DNA from: Micromonospora parathelypteridis
GTDB taxonomy: Bacteria > Actinomycetota > Actinomycetes > Mycobacteriales > Micromonosporaceae
Direction: 5' to 3'
NCBI RefSeq assembly: GCF_014201145.1
Contig: NZ_JACHDP010000001.1
Coordinates: forward strand, 3,844,001 to 3,908,000
Length of the DNA: 64,000 nucleotides
Shown here: positions 39,279 through 47,100 of the stretch, piece after piece
Layout: every line of letters starts with the position of its first letter
Position numbering within the stretch: position 1 is the first letter of the stretch
Notes under the pieces: model-generated
Told to the model about the DNA's origin: nothing
The model's database searches: none
The model's input: only the letters and a program-made list of their open reading frames with translations
Position numbers and translations under genes: made by a program

Positions 39279-40325
39279 CTAGAGCAGGGTCAGCTGCTCG
39301 GCTGCCGACGGTGGCGGCGGCTCGGGCAGGTTGCGGTTGTCGCCCCGCTCGCCGCGGTGCAGCCCGTGCCGGCGGGCCGCGATCCGCACCCGCGCGGTCA
39401 ACTCCCGCTGGTACGCCTGCGGTGCATAGGAGCCGGCCCGGTACAGCTCGCGGTAGCGGGGCACGAGGTGCGGATACTCCCGGGCGAGCCAGCGCGCGTA
39501 CCACTCCCGAGCGCCGGGACGCAGGTGCAGGGGCAGGGCGGTCACGCTGGTGGCGCCGGCGGCGGCGATCGCTGAAACGGTGGTGTCGATCGACTCGTCG
39601 CTGTCGCTGAGGCCGGGCAGGATCGGCGCCATCAGCACGCCGACCGAGAAGCCGGCGTCGGTGAGCGCCCGGACCGCGTCGAGCCGGCGGCGTGGGTGTG
39701 GCGTGCCCGGCTCGACGGAACGCCAGAGGTGCTCGTCGACGAACCCCACCGAGAAGGAGATGCCGACCGAGGTCACCGCGGCGGCCTCGCGCAGCAGCGG
39801 CAGGTCCCGCAGGATCAACGTGCCCTTGGTGAGAATCGAGAACGGGTTGGCGAAGTCCCGTAGCGCGCTGATGATCTGCGGCATCAGCCGGTAACGGCCC
39901 TCGGCCCGCTGATAACAGTCGACGTTGGTGCCCATCGCCACGTGTGCGCCCCGCCATCTCGGCGCGGCCAACTCCCGCCGGACCAGCTCACCGGCATTGA
40001 CCTTGACGATCACCTTTCGGTCGAAGTCCGCTCCGGCGTCGAGGTCGAGGTAGGTATGCGTATTTCTCGCGAAACAGTAAACGCATGCATGAGAACAGCC
40101 CCGGTACGGGTTGATGGTCCACTCGAACGGCACACGGGACTGCCCGGGCACCCGGTTGAGGATGGACTTGGCCTGGACCTCATAGAAGGTCATCCCGGCG
40201 AACTCGGGGGTGTCGAACGTGCGGGCGACGGCGCCGGGCAGCGCCAGCGGCAGGGGTGGTGTCGCTGGCGCTGCCCGCTCGGGGCCTCCCTCAACCGGGG
40301 GAGCGGTGAGGTTGTCCCAGCGCAT
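39279..40325 (-). CDS. Radical SAM protein, Rv2578c type
   Basis: This 348-residue protein has the cluster motif CSHACVYCF (CxxxCxxC, about 77-85) and the surrounding WTINPYRGCSHAC that typifies the Rv2578c family related to spore photoproduct lyase and SplB-like enzymes. NPFSILTKGTLILRD and SVGISFSVGF follow, then YRELYRAGSYAPQAYQ. The reaction is unknown. ATG 40325 (MRWDNL) is the natural start; an in-frame GTG 12 codons further out lacks support. It is divergent from the DCC-type gene. Confidence 0.88.
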   Translation of the reverse strand: MRWDNLTAPPVEGGPERAAPATPPLPLALPGAVARTFDTPEFAGMTFYEVQAKSILNRVPGQSRVPFEWTINPYRGCSHACVYCFARNTHTYLDLDAGADFDRKVIVKVNAGELVRRELAAPRWRGAHVAMGTNVDCYQRAEGRYRLMPQIISALRDFANPFSILTKGTLILRDLPLLREAAAVTSVGISFSVGFVDEHLWRSVEPGTPHPRRRLDAVRALTDAGFSVGVLMAPILPGLSDSDESIDTTVSAIAAAGATSVTALPLHLRPGAREWYARWLAREYPHLVPRYRELYRAGSYAPQAYQRELTARVRIAARRHGLHRGERGDNRNLPEPPPPSAAEQLTLL

Positions 40326-40418
40326 GGGCACTATTCGAACACGTGTACGAGCCGAGCGCAAGTGACCCGCCGTACACCGGTGGTCGTCCGGGTGGTCGGG
40401 GAGAGGAGGATGGACACC

Positions 40419-40838
40419 ATGGAGACGTCGACCTTCGTCTACGACGGGGACTGCGCGTTCTGCACGCGCTGCGCGGAGTTCATCGAGAGCCGCATCCCCA
40501 CCGCCGCACGGGTGGTGCCGTGGCAGTTCGCCGACCTGGACGCGCTCGGCCTCACGGCCGACGAGTGCGAGGAGGCCGTGCAGTGGGTCGGCGCGGACGG
40601 CTCACGCGCAGCGGGTCCGGACGCCATCGCGAAGCTGCTCGCCGCGAGTGGCCCGCTCTGGCGCGTCGCCGGTGCCGGCCTGCGGTTTCCGCCGGTACGC
40701 GCTGCGGCCTGGCCGGTGTACCGCTGGGTGGCGCGCAACCGGCACCGACTGCCGGGCGGCACGGCAGCCTGCTCTCTGCCGCAGGAGGCCCGGGAACGGC
40801 TCTACGGCCCGACCGGTCGTCCGAGCGCCGGGGCCTGA
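40419..40838 (+). CDS. DCC1-like thiol-disulfide oxidoreductase (DUF393)
   Basis: The 139-residue protein begins YDGDCAFCTRC at 8-18, the DxDCxxC signature of the DUF393/DCC family, a small thioredoxin-fold domain, with WQFADLDALGLT and a C-terminal segment RWVARNRHRLPGG. GAGAGGAGG ends 9 nt before ATG 40419, so this start is preferred to ATG 40410. Its last 37 bp overlap the 3' end of the HTTM gene on the other strand. DCC and HTTM domains are often neighbours or fused, so the two likely act together in membrane redox or carboxylation chemistry. Confidence 0.85.
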   Translation: METSTFVYDGDCAFCTRCAEFIESRIPTAARVVPWQFADLDALGLTADECEEAVQWVGADGSRAAGPDAIAKLLAASGPLWRVAGAGLRFPPVRAAAWPVYRWVARNRHRLPGGTAACSLPQEARERLYGPTGRPSAGA

Positions 40839-41761
40839 TCGCCGAGCGGCTCCGGTGCCGCACCGGCCCCGACCGGCTCTGGTGCCGCCCCGGCTCCCGC
40901 CGTGTCCTGGATCGTGCTGCCCGAGGTGTCGGGCGCGGGACGGCCGGCGAGCCGTCGGGCCCACACCAGCGGGCGGACCCGCTCCAGCGGCAGGAAGCTG
41001 GTCATCGCGGCCAGGTGCGGCGCGAACGAGATCGTGATGGTCGCGATGGTGACCGCGTGGAACGAGTAGAAGAAGCCGACCATGGCGAGCCGCCAGCGGG
41101 CGGGCAGTAGGAAGACCACGGGGCTGAGCAGCTCGAAGGCCACGATGCCGAACTGGGCGACGATCAGCAGGTACGGCACGTGGGCGATCAGGTCCGCCAG
41201 CTCGGTGCCGCGCCGGATGATCGCGCGGGCCAGGACCGAGCCGGTCAGCCAGTCCAGGCCGCCGAACCGCAGCTTGGCCCAGGCGGCCAGGAAGTACGTG
41301 CAGATCACCGCGATCTGGGTGACGCGCAGGGCCCAGCCGCCGGCTTCGGTGCGGGTGGTGTCGCCGTGGCGGGCTCGACCGGCGGTGGGCAGGACGGCCA
41401 GTGCGACGAGCAGCCCGAATCGGTCGTGGTCGACCTTCCCGTAGCTCATCGCGATGATCATCCACTCCAGGTACAGCGCGCAGACCGCCCAGCCGAGCAG
41501 TCGGGGCGCCCGTCCGGTCGCGGCGAGGAGCGCGAGCACCAGCAGCGACCAGAAGATCACCGCCACCAGCGCCGAGGTCGGCGTCGGCAGTGGGAGCAGG
41601 CGGCCGATCAACAGTGGTTGGTACAGGTCGCCGGGCACGCTGACCCGGGTGCGTACCCAGGGGGTGAAGATCACCAGGTCGGCGGCGACGAAGAGGTAGA
41701 TCAGGGTCCGGAACGCGGCCACTCGGCCCCGGGGCACGGCCTCGGTCAGCCAGCGGCTCAT
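40802..41761 (-). CDS. HTTM (vitamin K-dependent carboxylase-like) membrane protein
   Basis: At 319 residues with about eight spans, it matches the HTTM group, bacterial relatives of vitamin K-dependent gamma-carboxylase: RTLIYLFVAADLVIFTPW at about 18-35, MSYGKVDHDRFGLLVALAVLP, ICTYFLAAWAKLRFGGLDWL at about 152-171, FELLSPVVFLLP, and a final FYSFHAVTIATI. The disordered C-terminus repeats GAGAAPEP. No carboxylase activity is proven for such bacterial forms. The start overlaps the stop of the upstream gene by 4 bases; the DCC gene lies convergent. Confidence 0.82.
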   Translation of the reverse strand: MSRWLTEAVPRGRVAAFRTLIYLFVAADLVIFTPWVRTRVSVPGDLYQPLLIGRLLPLPTPTSALVAVIFWSLLVLALLAATGRAPRLLGWAVCALYLEWMIIAMSYGKVDHDRFGLLVALAVLPTAGRARHGDTTRTEAGGWALRVTQIAVICTYFLAAWAKLRFGGLDWLTGSVLARAIIRRGTELADLIAHVPYLLIVAQFGIVAFELLSPVVFLLPARWRLAMVGFFYSFHAVTIATITISFAPHLAAMTSFLPLERVRPLVWARRLAGRPAPDTSGSTIQDTAGAGAAPEPVGAGAAPEPLGDQAPALGRPVGP

Positions 41762-42198
41762 CGTGGGGCCTGCCAGCGAACGACCGTCTGATCGGTGTGT
41801 TGGCCGGTCGGCCGGCCGGCGCGGATGCCGTGCCAGCGGATGACGATGCGAACCTCGACCAGTGCGGCGGCATCGGGGTGGCGTTCGGCGTACGCGTCGG
41901 CGACCTCGGTGAGCAGCGTCGGGTCGGCGGCGTAGCGGGCCTGCTGACCCTCGATCTCGGCCCGGCGGATGCCGGTCGCGTCCTGGTTGAGGTCGATCAC
42001 GTCCCCGGTGCTGTTCACTCCCTCGACGCGGGTGTCGGGGGCGGGGTCGTTCGGCGGATTGGAGGTGGCGTACATCCGGAACGGCCCGAACGGGAAGTCG
42101 TCGTCGCTGCCCCAGAAGGTGCCGGCCAGCAGCAGGACGAGACCGACTGCGGTCGCGCCCAGCCGGGTCACGCGCCCGAGGGTGGTCAGGTTCTCCAT
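41758..42198 (-). CDS. Membrane-anchored hypothetical protein of the HTTM operon
   Basis: The 146-residue product has one N-terminal span (about 14-30, TAVGLVLLLAGTFWG) followed by FPFGPFRMYATSN and a soluble outer domain with beta strands (VIDLNQDATGIRRAEIEGQQ, LVEVRIVIRWHG). It overlaps the HTTM gene by 4 bases and is read first. I do not recognise the family; small proteins with FPxRMY motifs recur next to HTTM genes, so it may be an assembly or substrate partner. Confidence 0.65.
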   Translation of the reverse strand: MENLTTLGRVTRLGATAVGLVLLLAGTFWGSDDDFPFGPFRMYATSNPPNDPAPDTRVEGVNSTGDVIDLNQDATGIRRAEIEGQQARYAADPTLLTEVADAYAERHPDAAALVEVRIVIRWHGIRAGRPTGQHTDQTVVRWQAPR

Positions 42199-42300
42199 CA
42201 GGTCGTGACGATACGGGATGTACCGACTGCGTCGGGTCCCTCCGATGGTCAGTTCCGGCTGCCCGGGCAGGTGATCATGCGAGCGTCCCCGGGGACGACG

Positions 42301-42330
42301 AAGGCCGGGCCCGCATCGGGGCCCGGCCTT
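42301..42330 (-). terminator. Terminator after thioredoxin
   Basis: AAGGCCGGGCCC (42301-42312) and GGGCCCGGCCTT (42319-42330) form a perfect 12-bp stem with a 6-nt loop, 22 bp beyond the thioredoxin stop. Its left neighbour is the HTTM operon promoter. Confidence 0.75.
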
Positions 42331-42352
42331 CGAATGCCGTCGTGGAGACGAC

Positions 42353-42715
42353 TCAGTGGTTGTGCTCGGCCAGCTGCTTGCGGACGTCGTCCATGTCCAG
42401 CGCCTCGACCTGCTCGATCAGGTTCTCCAGCGCGGACTCGGGAAGGGCGCCCGGCTGGGCGAAGACGATGACGCCGTCGCGGATCGCCATGATCGTCGGG
42501 ATCGACCGGATGTCGAACTTGGCGCCCAGCTCCTGCTGGGCCTCGGTGTCGACCTTGCCGAAGACGATGTTCTGGTGCTTCTCCGAGGAGCGCTCGTAGA
42601 CCGGGGCGAACCGCTTGCACGGACCACACCAGTCGGCCCAGAAGTCGACCAGGACGATGCCGTCGTTGCCGGTCACCTCGTCGAAGTTCGTCGAGGTCAG
42701 CTCAACGGTTGCCAT
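42353..42715 (-). CDS. Thioredoxin
   Basis: This 120-residue protein has the classical thioredoxin motif WADWCGPCKRF (active-site CGPC at 30-33), the cis-Pro in RSIPTIMAI at about 70-78 and a C-terminal helix. It reduces disulfides in the cytoplasm. It is not next to a thioredoxin reductase gene; many actinobacteria have several thioredoxins. The ATG has GAGAG upstream. A perfect hairpin follows the stop. Confidence 0.92.
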   Translation of the reverse strand: MATVELTSTNFDEVTGNDGIVLVDFWADWCGPCKRFAPVYERSSEKHQNIVFGKVDTEAQQELGAKFDIRSIPTIMAIRDGVIVFAQPGALPESALENLIEQVEALDMDDVRKQLAEHNH

Positions 42716-43263
42716 TGCACTCTCCGATCACCGCGGTTTATCTACGTCCCGTAGAACCAGGGCTGACCGTATCGAATTCCCGGGCGGTGGGGCACGAAAC
42801 GTGCTTGGGGCTGCTCGGGGGTGCCGAGGGTCATCGACCTACGTCTGTTCATACCGACGTGCGGAACGCAAATGCACGTCGCACTTGCGTGACCTGCCGT
42901 GATGGGAGCGTTTCCAAAGAGATCCACCCGATCGAGCGCTACGAATCGGTAACTTGGGGCTTGACAAGGAGGTATCCGGCCTGCGGAGATCGCTGATCAA
43001 CCTTCCCTCCATCACGGAGAGTAGTGTTACAAAATGATAAATGTGACCTCGATCTCTGTTGAACCTACGCTGCCGTAGGGCAGAATTCTCGGCATCAGAG
43101 CGTGGGCGGCGGGTGCCGGGGAGGGCCCCGCCGCTCATTGCGTCTCCCCCCGGGAGAGTGACCGGTGTGACATTTCCGCCGCCGTCGCTCCCCGTCGGTC
43201 TCCTTAACCACCGGTAAGGCATGCTGTGCCGAACTCCATCGCCGTCCGTCGAAGGGGACCAGG
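42716..43263. promoter_or_regulatory. Long gene-free regulatory interval (548 bp)
   Basis: No gene with actinobacterial codon bias is visible and the G+C content is clearly lower than in the neighbours, especially at 43020-43060. It contains an inverted repeat ACGCAAATGC/GCACTTGCGT (42866-42875 with 42881-42890, one mismatch), a LacI-like near-palindrome TGGGAGCGTTTCCA (42903-42916), a small CCTACG-CTGC-CGTAGG stem, and a promoter for the MaoC gene with TTGAAC (43059-43064) 16 bp from CAGAAT (43081-43086), giving a leader of about 170 nt. Confidence 0.55.
42866..42890. promoter_or_regulatory. Inverted repeat operator candidate
   Basis: ACGCAAATGC and GCACTTGCGT pair at 9 of 10 positions around ACGTC. 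It lies 150 bp upstream of thioredoxin and 370 bp upstream of the MaoC gene in a low-G+C stretch, so which gene it controls is open. Confidence 0.4.
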
Positions 43264-43779
43264 ATGCAGTTCGGCCGCTACTACGAGGAGTTCGAGGTCG
43301 GCGCGGTCTACCGGCACTGGCCGGGCAAGACCGTCACCGAGTACGACGACCACCTCTTCTGCCTGCTCACCATGAACCACCACCCGCTGCACATGGACGC
43401 GCACTACGCCGCGACCGCCAGTCAGTTCAAGCGCAACGTCGTGGTCGGCAACTACATCTACTCCCTGCTGCTCGGCATGTCGGTGCCCGACGTGAGTGGG
43501 AAGGCGATCGCCAACCTGGAGGTCGAGTCGCTGCGGCACGTCGCGCCAACCTTCCACGGCGACACCATCTACGGCGAGACCACCGTGCTGGACAAGCGTG
43601 AGTCCGGCTCGAAGCCGGACCGGGGCGTGGTGTCGGTGGAGACCCGCGGCTACAACCAGGACGGCACGATGGTCTGCGTCTTCCGGCGCAAGGTCATGGT
43701 CCCCAAGCGGGAGTACGCGGCCAGCGCCGTACCGGACGGGGTGGATCCGGAGCGGCCCAGCTTTCCCGAGCCGCGCTGA
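43264..43779 (+). CDS. MaoC-family hydratase (mesaconyl-CoA hydratase type)
   Basis: At 171 residues it is a hot-dog-fold hydratase: FEVGAVYRHWPGKTVTEYDDHLFCLLTMNHHPLHMD at about 11-46 (given here as landmarks, with the catalytic Asp and His in the DxxxxH region), VVGNYIYSLLLGMSVPD and LRHVAPTFHGDTIYGET. The sequence matches the actinobacterial MaoC found with citE, acyl-CoA dehydrogenase and crotonyl-CoA carboxylase/reductase genes, so mesaconyl-C1-CoA hydratase is likely. It follows the 548-bp regulatory interval; AGGGGACC precedes the ATG. Confidence 0.85.
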   Translation: MQFGRYYEEFEVGAVYRHWPGKTVTEYDDHLFCLLTMNHHPLHMDAHYAATASQFKRNVVVGNYIYSLLLGMSVPDVSGKAIANLEVESLRHVAPTFHGDTIYGETTVLDKRESGSKPDRGVVSVETRGYNQDGTMVCVFRRKVMVPKREYAASAVPDGVDPERPSFPEPR

Positions 43780-43810
43780 GCATCGCGGCGGGTCGACCGC
43801 CGCCGGACTC

Positions 43811-43851
43811 AGGGCCTCTTCCCGCAGCGAGTTCTGTTGGGAAGGGGCCCT
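43811..43851. repeat. GGGCCnCTTCCC palindrome downstream of maoC
   Basis: AGGGCCTCTTCCC (43811-43823) and GGGAAGGGGCCCT (43839-43851) pair at 12 of 13 positions. From memory, AGGGCCCCTTCCC-type palindromes are a widespread intergenic repeat of Micromonospora and Salinispora. It may double as a terminator. Confidence 0.6.
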
Positions 43852-43891
43852 GTTCCCGTTTTCGGCGCATATGCTGGCGCCGGAGGTTCCG

Positions 43892-44407
43892 ATGAGCCAC
43901 TCCGTCGCCGGAGAGCCACCCTCTGCCGGCCGCCGAGCCGCACCCTTGACCACCGCTGTCTATTCCGCCGCCGAGTGGGACCTGCTCATCAGCCTGCCCG
44001 GTCGGGTCCTCGTGGCCGCTGCGGCTTCCGGCCCGGGCCGCCCGGAACGCGGGGTCCTGGCGAGTCTGGCCGGCCTGGACGCCGTGGCCGCCGGCCGAGC
44101 CTTCGACAGCGATCTGGTCCGCGCGGTGGTCACCGCGATCTACGCCCGCCACGACGGCACCCCGCAGCCCTCCGAACGGCTCACCGATCTGGTGGACCTG
44201 CTGGCCGCCTGCCGGGCGGCGAGTCGGGTCCTGGGGCGACGCGCCGATCCCGCGGACTCGGCCGCGTACCGCCAGTGGGTGCAGTCGGTCGCGGCCCGGG
44301 TCTGTCGCGCGGTGCCCGGCCCCGGTGGACGCCGGGTTGACCAGCCGGCCACCCCGGCGGACCGGCGCTTCCTGGACCGACTCGGTGCCGCGCTCGGGCT
44401 GGTCTGA
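43892..44407 (+). CDS. Hypothetical protein
   Basis: I do not recognise this family. The 171-residue product is soluble and mostly helical with a disordered N-terminus (SVAGEPPSAGRR), then YSAAEWDLLISLPGRVLVAAAASGPG at about 24-49, which suggests a small helical bundle; VLASLAGLDAVAAGRA and LVDLLAACRAASRVLG continue it. No catalytic motif is visible. GGAGG lies 5 nt before ATG 43892. A SpoU gene follows 46 bp downstream. Confidence 0.55.
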   Translation: MSHSVAGEPPSAGRRAAPLTTAVYSAAEWDLLISLPGRVLVAAAASGPGRPERGVLASLAGLDAVAAGRAFDSDLVRAVVTAIYARHDGTPQPSERLTDLVDLLAACRAASRVLGRRADPADSAAYRQWVQSVAARVCRAVPGPGGRRVDQPATPADRRFLDRLGAALGLV

Positions 44408-44453
44408 ACCGGCAGGCCGTGGCGATGCGCGCCGGCACGGTCCGTACCCTCTG

Positions 44454-45083
44454 ATGACCGTGACCGACGACCAGCTTGAGGTGGGCGTGGGCCCCTGGCC
44501 GGGGGACCCACCGGACGACCCTCGTTACGACCCGCAGTTGCTGGCAGAGGGGGACCGGCGCAACGTCGTCGACCGCTACCGCTACTGGCGGCACGAGGCG
44601 ATCGTCGCCGACCTGGACCGGCACCGGCACGGCTTCCACGTCGCGATCGAGAACTGGCAGCACGACTTCAACATCGGCACGGTGGTCCGCAACGCCAACG
44701 CGTTCAACGCCGCCGAGGTGCACATCGTCGGACGACGCCGGTGGAACCGGCGCGGCGCCATGGTGACCGATCGCTACCAGCACGTGCGGCACCACGAGAC
44801 GATCGAGGAGTTCGTCGCCTGGGCGGCGGAGCAGCGGCTGCCGGTGTTCGGCATCGACAACCTGCCCGGGTCGCGTCCGCTGGAGACCGGCGCTCTGCCC
44901 CGGGACTGCGTGCTGCTGTTCGGCCAGGAGGGGCCTGGACTCTCCGCGCCGGCCCGCGCCGCGTGCGACCAGCTCTACTCCATCGCGCAGTACGGCTCCA
45001 CGAGGTCGATCAACGCGGGCGTGGCCAGCGGCATCGCGATGCACGCCTGGATTCGTACCCACGCCGGCGCGCCGCCGGACTGA
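44454..45083 (+). CDS. TrmH/SpoU-family RNA methyltransferase
   Basis: The 209-residue protein is a SPOUT (trefoil-knot) 2'-O-methyltransferase with the three SpoU motifs: NIGTVVRNANAFNA at about 76-89, LLFGQEGPGLS at about 156-166 and GSTRSINAGVASGIAMHAW at about 181-199. It transfers a methyl group from SAM to ribose of tRNA or rRNA; the target is not fixed by sequence. TACCCT at 44445-44450 is close; a leaderless start at GTG 44460 is an alternative two codons further in. Confidence 0.85.
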   Translation: MTVTDDQLEVGVGPWPGDPPDDPRYDPQLLAEGDRRNVVDRYRYWRHEAIVADLDRHRHGFHVAIENWQHDFNIGTVVRNANAFNAAEVHIVGRRRWNRRGAMVTDRYQHVRHHETIEEFVAWAAEQRLPVFGIDNLPGSRPLETGALPRDCVLLFGQEGPGLSAPARAACDQLYSIAQYGSTRSINAGVASGIAMHAWIRTHAGAPPD

Positions 45084-45150
45084 ACCACGCCCGAGGCCGA
45101 ATCGGACGTTCCGGCTTGACGTACCGGCGGTTCGGGGTGACGGTGGGGAT

Positions 45151-45840
45151 GTGAGTGTCGCGGTGAGTTGTCCGAGATGCGGGGGCCCGGTACGGGCGCC
45201 GGATCTGATGCACACCGACTCGAGGTGTCTGCGCTGTGGCCCGGTGCCGCCCCTGCACGTACCGGAGCACATCGGAGCGGAAATCGTGGCGAGCGTGGTG
45301 GAGCGGATCACCGCGACCGGGGATCCGCCGGTGACCCCGTTGTGGTGCCCGTGGCCGCTGCCGCCCGGCTGGACCCTCACCGGCGTGGCGTACGCCGGGG
45401 ACGAGCGGACCGGTGTGCGGGCGACCGCGGTGGCCTGCGCGGGCCCGGCGCCCCTGGGTGGCGGTCCGGCCGATCTGGTCTTCGTGGCCGAGGAGCCGGG
45501 CGTCGGTCTGGGCACCCGGCTCGCCGGGCTGGCCGGCCCGGATCCGGGGCCGGAGTTGGCCGATGCGCTGACCGACCCGGGGCCGGGCCACCCCGACCAC
45601 GTTGGGCAGGCCAGGATCAGGGTCGCCGGCCGCCCCACTCCACTGTGGTTGGTGAATTCTCCGACGGATCGAAGCGCGTACGCCGGCGAAGCTCGGGGAA
45701 TGTGGCTCCATGCGATAGCCTGGCCGGCGAGTGCGGGTCACCTGCTCGCGGAAGAAGTCGTGTTACACGACCTGACCGAGTGGACTCCCCCCGAGCTCGT
45801 GTACGGCGCACCGTCCCCGTACCTGTCCGGGAGAGCGTGA
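45151..45840 (+). CDS. Zinc-ribbon conserved hypothetical protein (DUF6758-like)
   Basis: At 229 residues it opens with a four-Cys zinc ribbon (CPRCGGPV at 7-14 and CLRCGPV at 26-32). The remainder, with PLWCPWPLPPGWTLTGVAYAGDE at about 64-86 and HAIAWPASAGHLLAEEVVLHDL near the end, is conserved among actinobacteria as a protein of unknown function; I believe it is DUF6758 but cannot verify the number. The small membrane gene 45957-46115 and the PH-domain gene follow in the same direction. Confidence 0.65.
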   Translation: MSVAVSCPRCGGPVRAPDLMHTDSRCLRCGPVPPLHVPEHIGAEIVASVVERITATGDPPVTPLWCPWPLPPGWTLTGVAYAGDERTGVRATAVACAGPAPLGGGPADLVFVAEEPGVGLGTRLAGLAGPDPGPELADALTDPGPGHPDHVGQARIRVAGRPTPLWLVNSPTDRSAYAGEARGMWLHAIAWPASAGHLLAEEVVLHDLTEWTPPELVYGAPSPYLSGRA

Positions 45841-45956
45841 CGACTCTCCTGGATTGACGGAAGGCGGACGCAGATATTCACTGTACGACACCAAACTGAT
45901 ACTCTGGGTGCCGCTGCGGTAATGGGACCCGGCGCCGCGCGAGAGGATGGCCCGCC

Positions 45957-46115
45957 ATGGTCAAGAAGGTCCTCACCTGGGCCGGAATCGCATTCTTGAT
46001 CTTCTTCGTCGCCTACCGGCCAAACTCTGCGGCGGATGTGTTCAAGTCTCTTGGCGGCGGGGTCATGGACATCGCCCAAGGGTTCGGCGACTTCTTCACC
46101 AGCCTCGTCGCTTAG
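45957..46115 (+). CDS. Conserved 52-residue membrane microprotein
   Basis: ATG 45957 opens a 52-residue frame: MVKKVLTWAGIAFLIFFVAY gives one membrane span at about residues 5-20, followed by RPNSAADVFKSLGGGVMDIAQG and an amphipathic end FGDFFTSLVA. GAGAGGATG lies just upstream. Very similar small proteins are found in other actinobacteria directly before PH-domain genes, as here with 6 bp between. The function is unknown; a membrane partner of the PH protein is an inference. Confidence 0.75.
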   Translation: MVKKVLTWAGIAFLIFFVAYRPNSAADVFKSLGGGVMDIAQGFGDFFTSLVA

Positions 46116-46121
46116 CCGCCG

Positions 46122-46997
46122 ATGGGCAGCCCCTCCGGTCCACCCTTCGACCCGGACGACCCCGACCGGGAACGTCGCGAGCGTGACACCGAGCCGATCC
46201 CGCGGATCGGGCCTGATGACGGCCCGGGCTACGGGGCCGGTCCCGGCCTGTCCGACGGTCCGTCCCTTTCGGACGACGTCGGCTACGGCGACGGGCCCGG
46301 CTACGCCGGCCAGGGGCGTTCGGGGCGGGCCTGGATCCGTGATCCAGAAGCCGGCTACCAGCAGCCGCAGATCTCCGAGGACGAGCTGGCCGGGTTGCGT
46401 GCTGACGCGACCGGTGCGACTCCTCGGCGGGTGCTGCCGCTGGAGGACGAGCCCAGCTCGCTGGTCGCCCGCTATCTCTTCCCCACCGAGCGCTACCGGG
46501 GCGAGTGGAAGCGGCACTGGATCCACCTCACCAACCCGCTGCTCATCGGCGTCGCGGCGACCTTCGTGCTCGGCTACCTCTCCGGCTTCCTCGCCGGACA
46601 GGCCGTGGGCGCGTTGACCACCATCGCCGTGCTGCTCTGGTTCGCGGTGATGGGCTGGGTGGCATGGAAGGTCGCCGACTGGTGGTATGACCGTTTCATC
46701 CTGACCAACAAGCGGGTCATGGTGGTCAACGGCATCGTCACCCGCAAGGTGGCGATGATGCCGCTGGTCCGGGTCACCGACATGAAGTACGAGCAGACGC
46801 CGACCGGCCGAGCGCTCAACTACGGCACGTTCGTGCTGGAGTCCGCCGGCCAGGAGCAGGCGCTCCGCGAGATCAAGAATCTGCCCAACCCGAACGAGCT
46901 CTACCTGCGTGTGGTCGAAGAGATGTACGAGCCGCAGGCGGTCGAGGCGCGGCTCGGCAAGGAGGCCGACGAGGCCAAGGCCGACGACGGGGCGTGA
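46122..46997 (+). CDS. PH-domain (bPH/DUF304) membrane protein
   Basis: The 291-residue protein has a long disordered N-terminus with DDGPGYGAGPGLSDG-like repeats (about 1-95), two spans at about 140-160 and 165-185, and a C-terminal bPH2 domain: WWYDRFILTNKRVMVVNGIVTRKV at about 187-210, MMPLVRVTDMKYEQTPTGRALNYGTF. Such membrane PH domains may act in envelope or lipid homeostasis. The gene overlaps neither neighbour but lies 6 bp after the microprotein gene, so they are cotranscribed. Confidence 0.85.
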   Translation: MGSPSGPPFDPDDPDRERRERDTEPIPRIGPDDGPGYGAGPGLSDGPSLSDDVGYGDGPGYAGQGRSGRAWIRDPEAGYQQPQISEDELAGLRADATGATPRRVLPLEDEPSSLVARYLFPTERYRGEWKRHWIHLTNPLLIGVAATFVLGYLSGFLAGQAVGALTTIAVLLWFAVMGWVAWKVADWWYDRFILTNKRVMVVNGIVTRKVAMMPLVRVTDMKYEQTPTGRALNYGTFVLESAGQEQALREIKNLPNPNELYLRVVEEMYEPQAVEARLGKEADEAKADDGA

Positions 46998-47100
46998 AGG
47001 TTTTCGACCGAACATCGGAGCAAGTGCGCACCTTTCGTCATGGACCGGAACGCCTCTGACGTGGCACTCTGCCAGGACGACTGGGGCGCGGAGGTGGGCG

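Noticed and set aside
43130..43170. C-rich TCTCCCCCCGGGAGA hairpin considered as a 6C-type small RNA
   Set aside because: Only one short stem with C-rich loop is present, whereas the 6C RNA has two; no further support.
42839..43222. Minus-strand frame of 127 codons in the thioredoxin-MaoC gap
   Set aside because: No codon bias, no ribosome site, no domain; the region looks regulatory.
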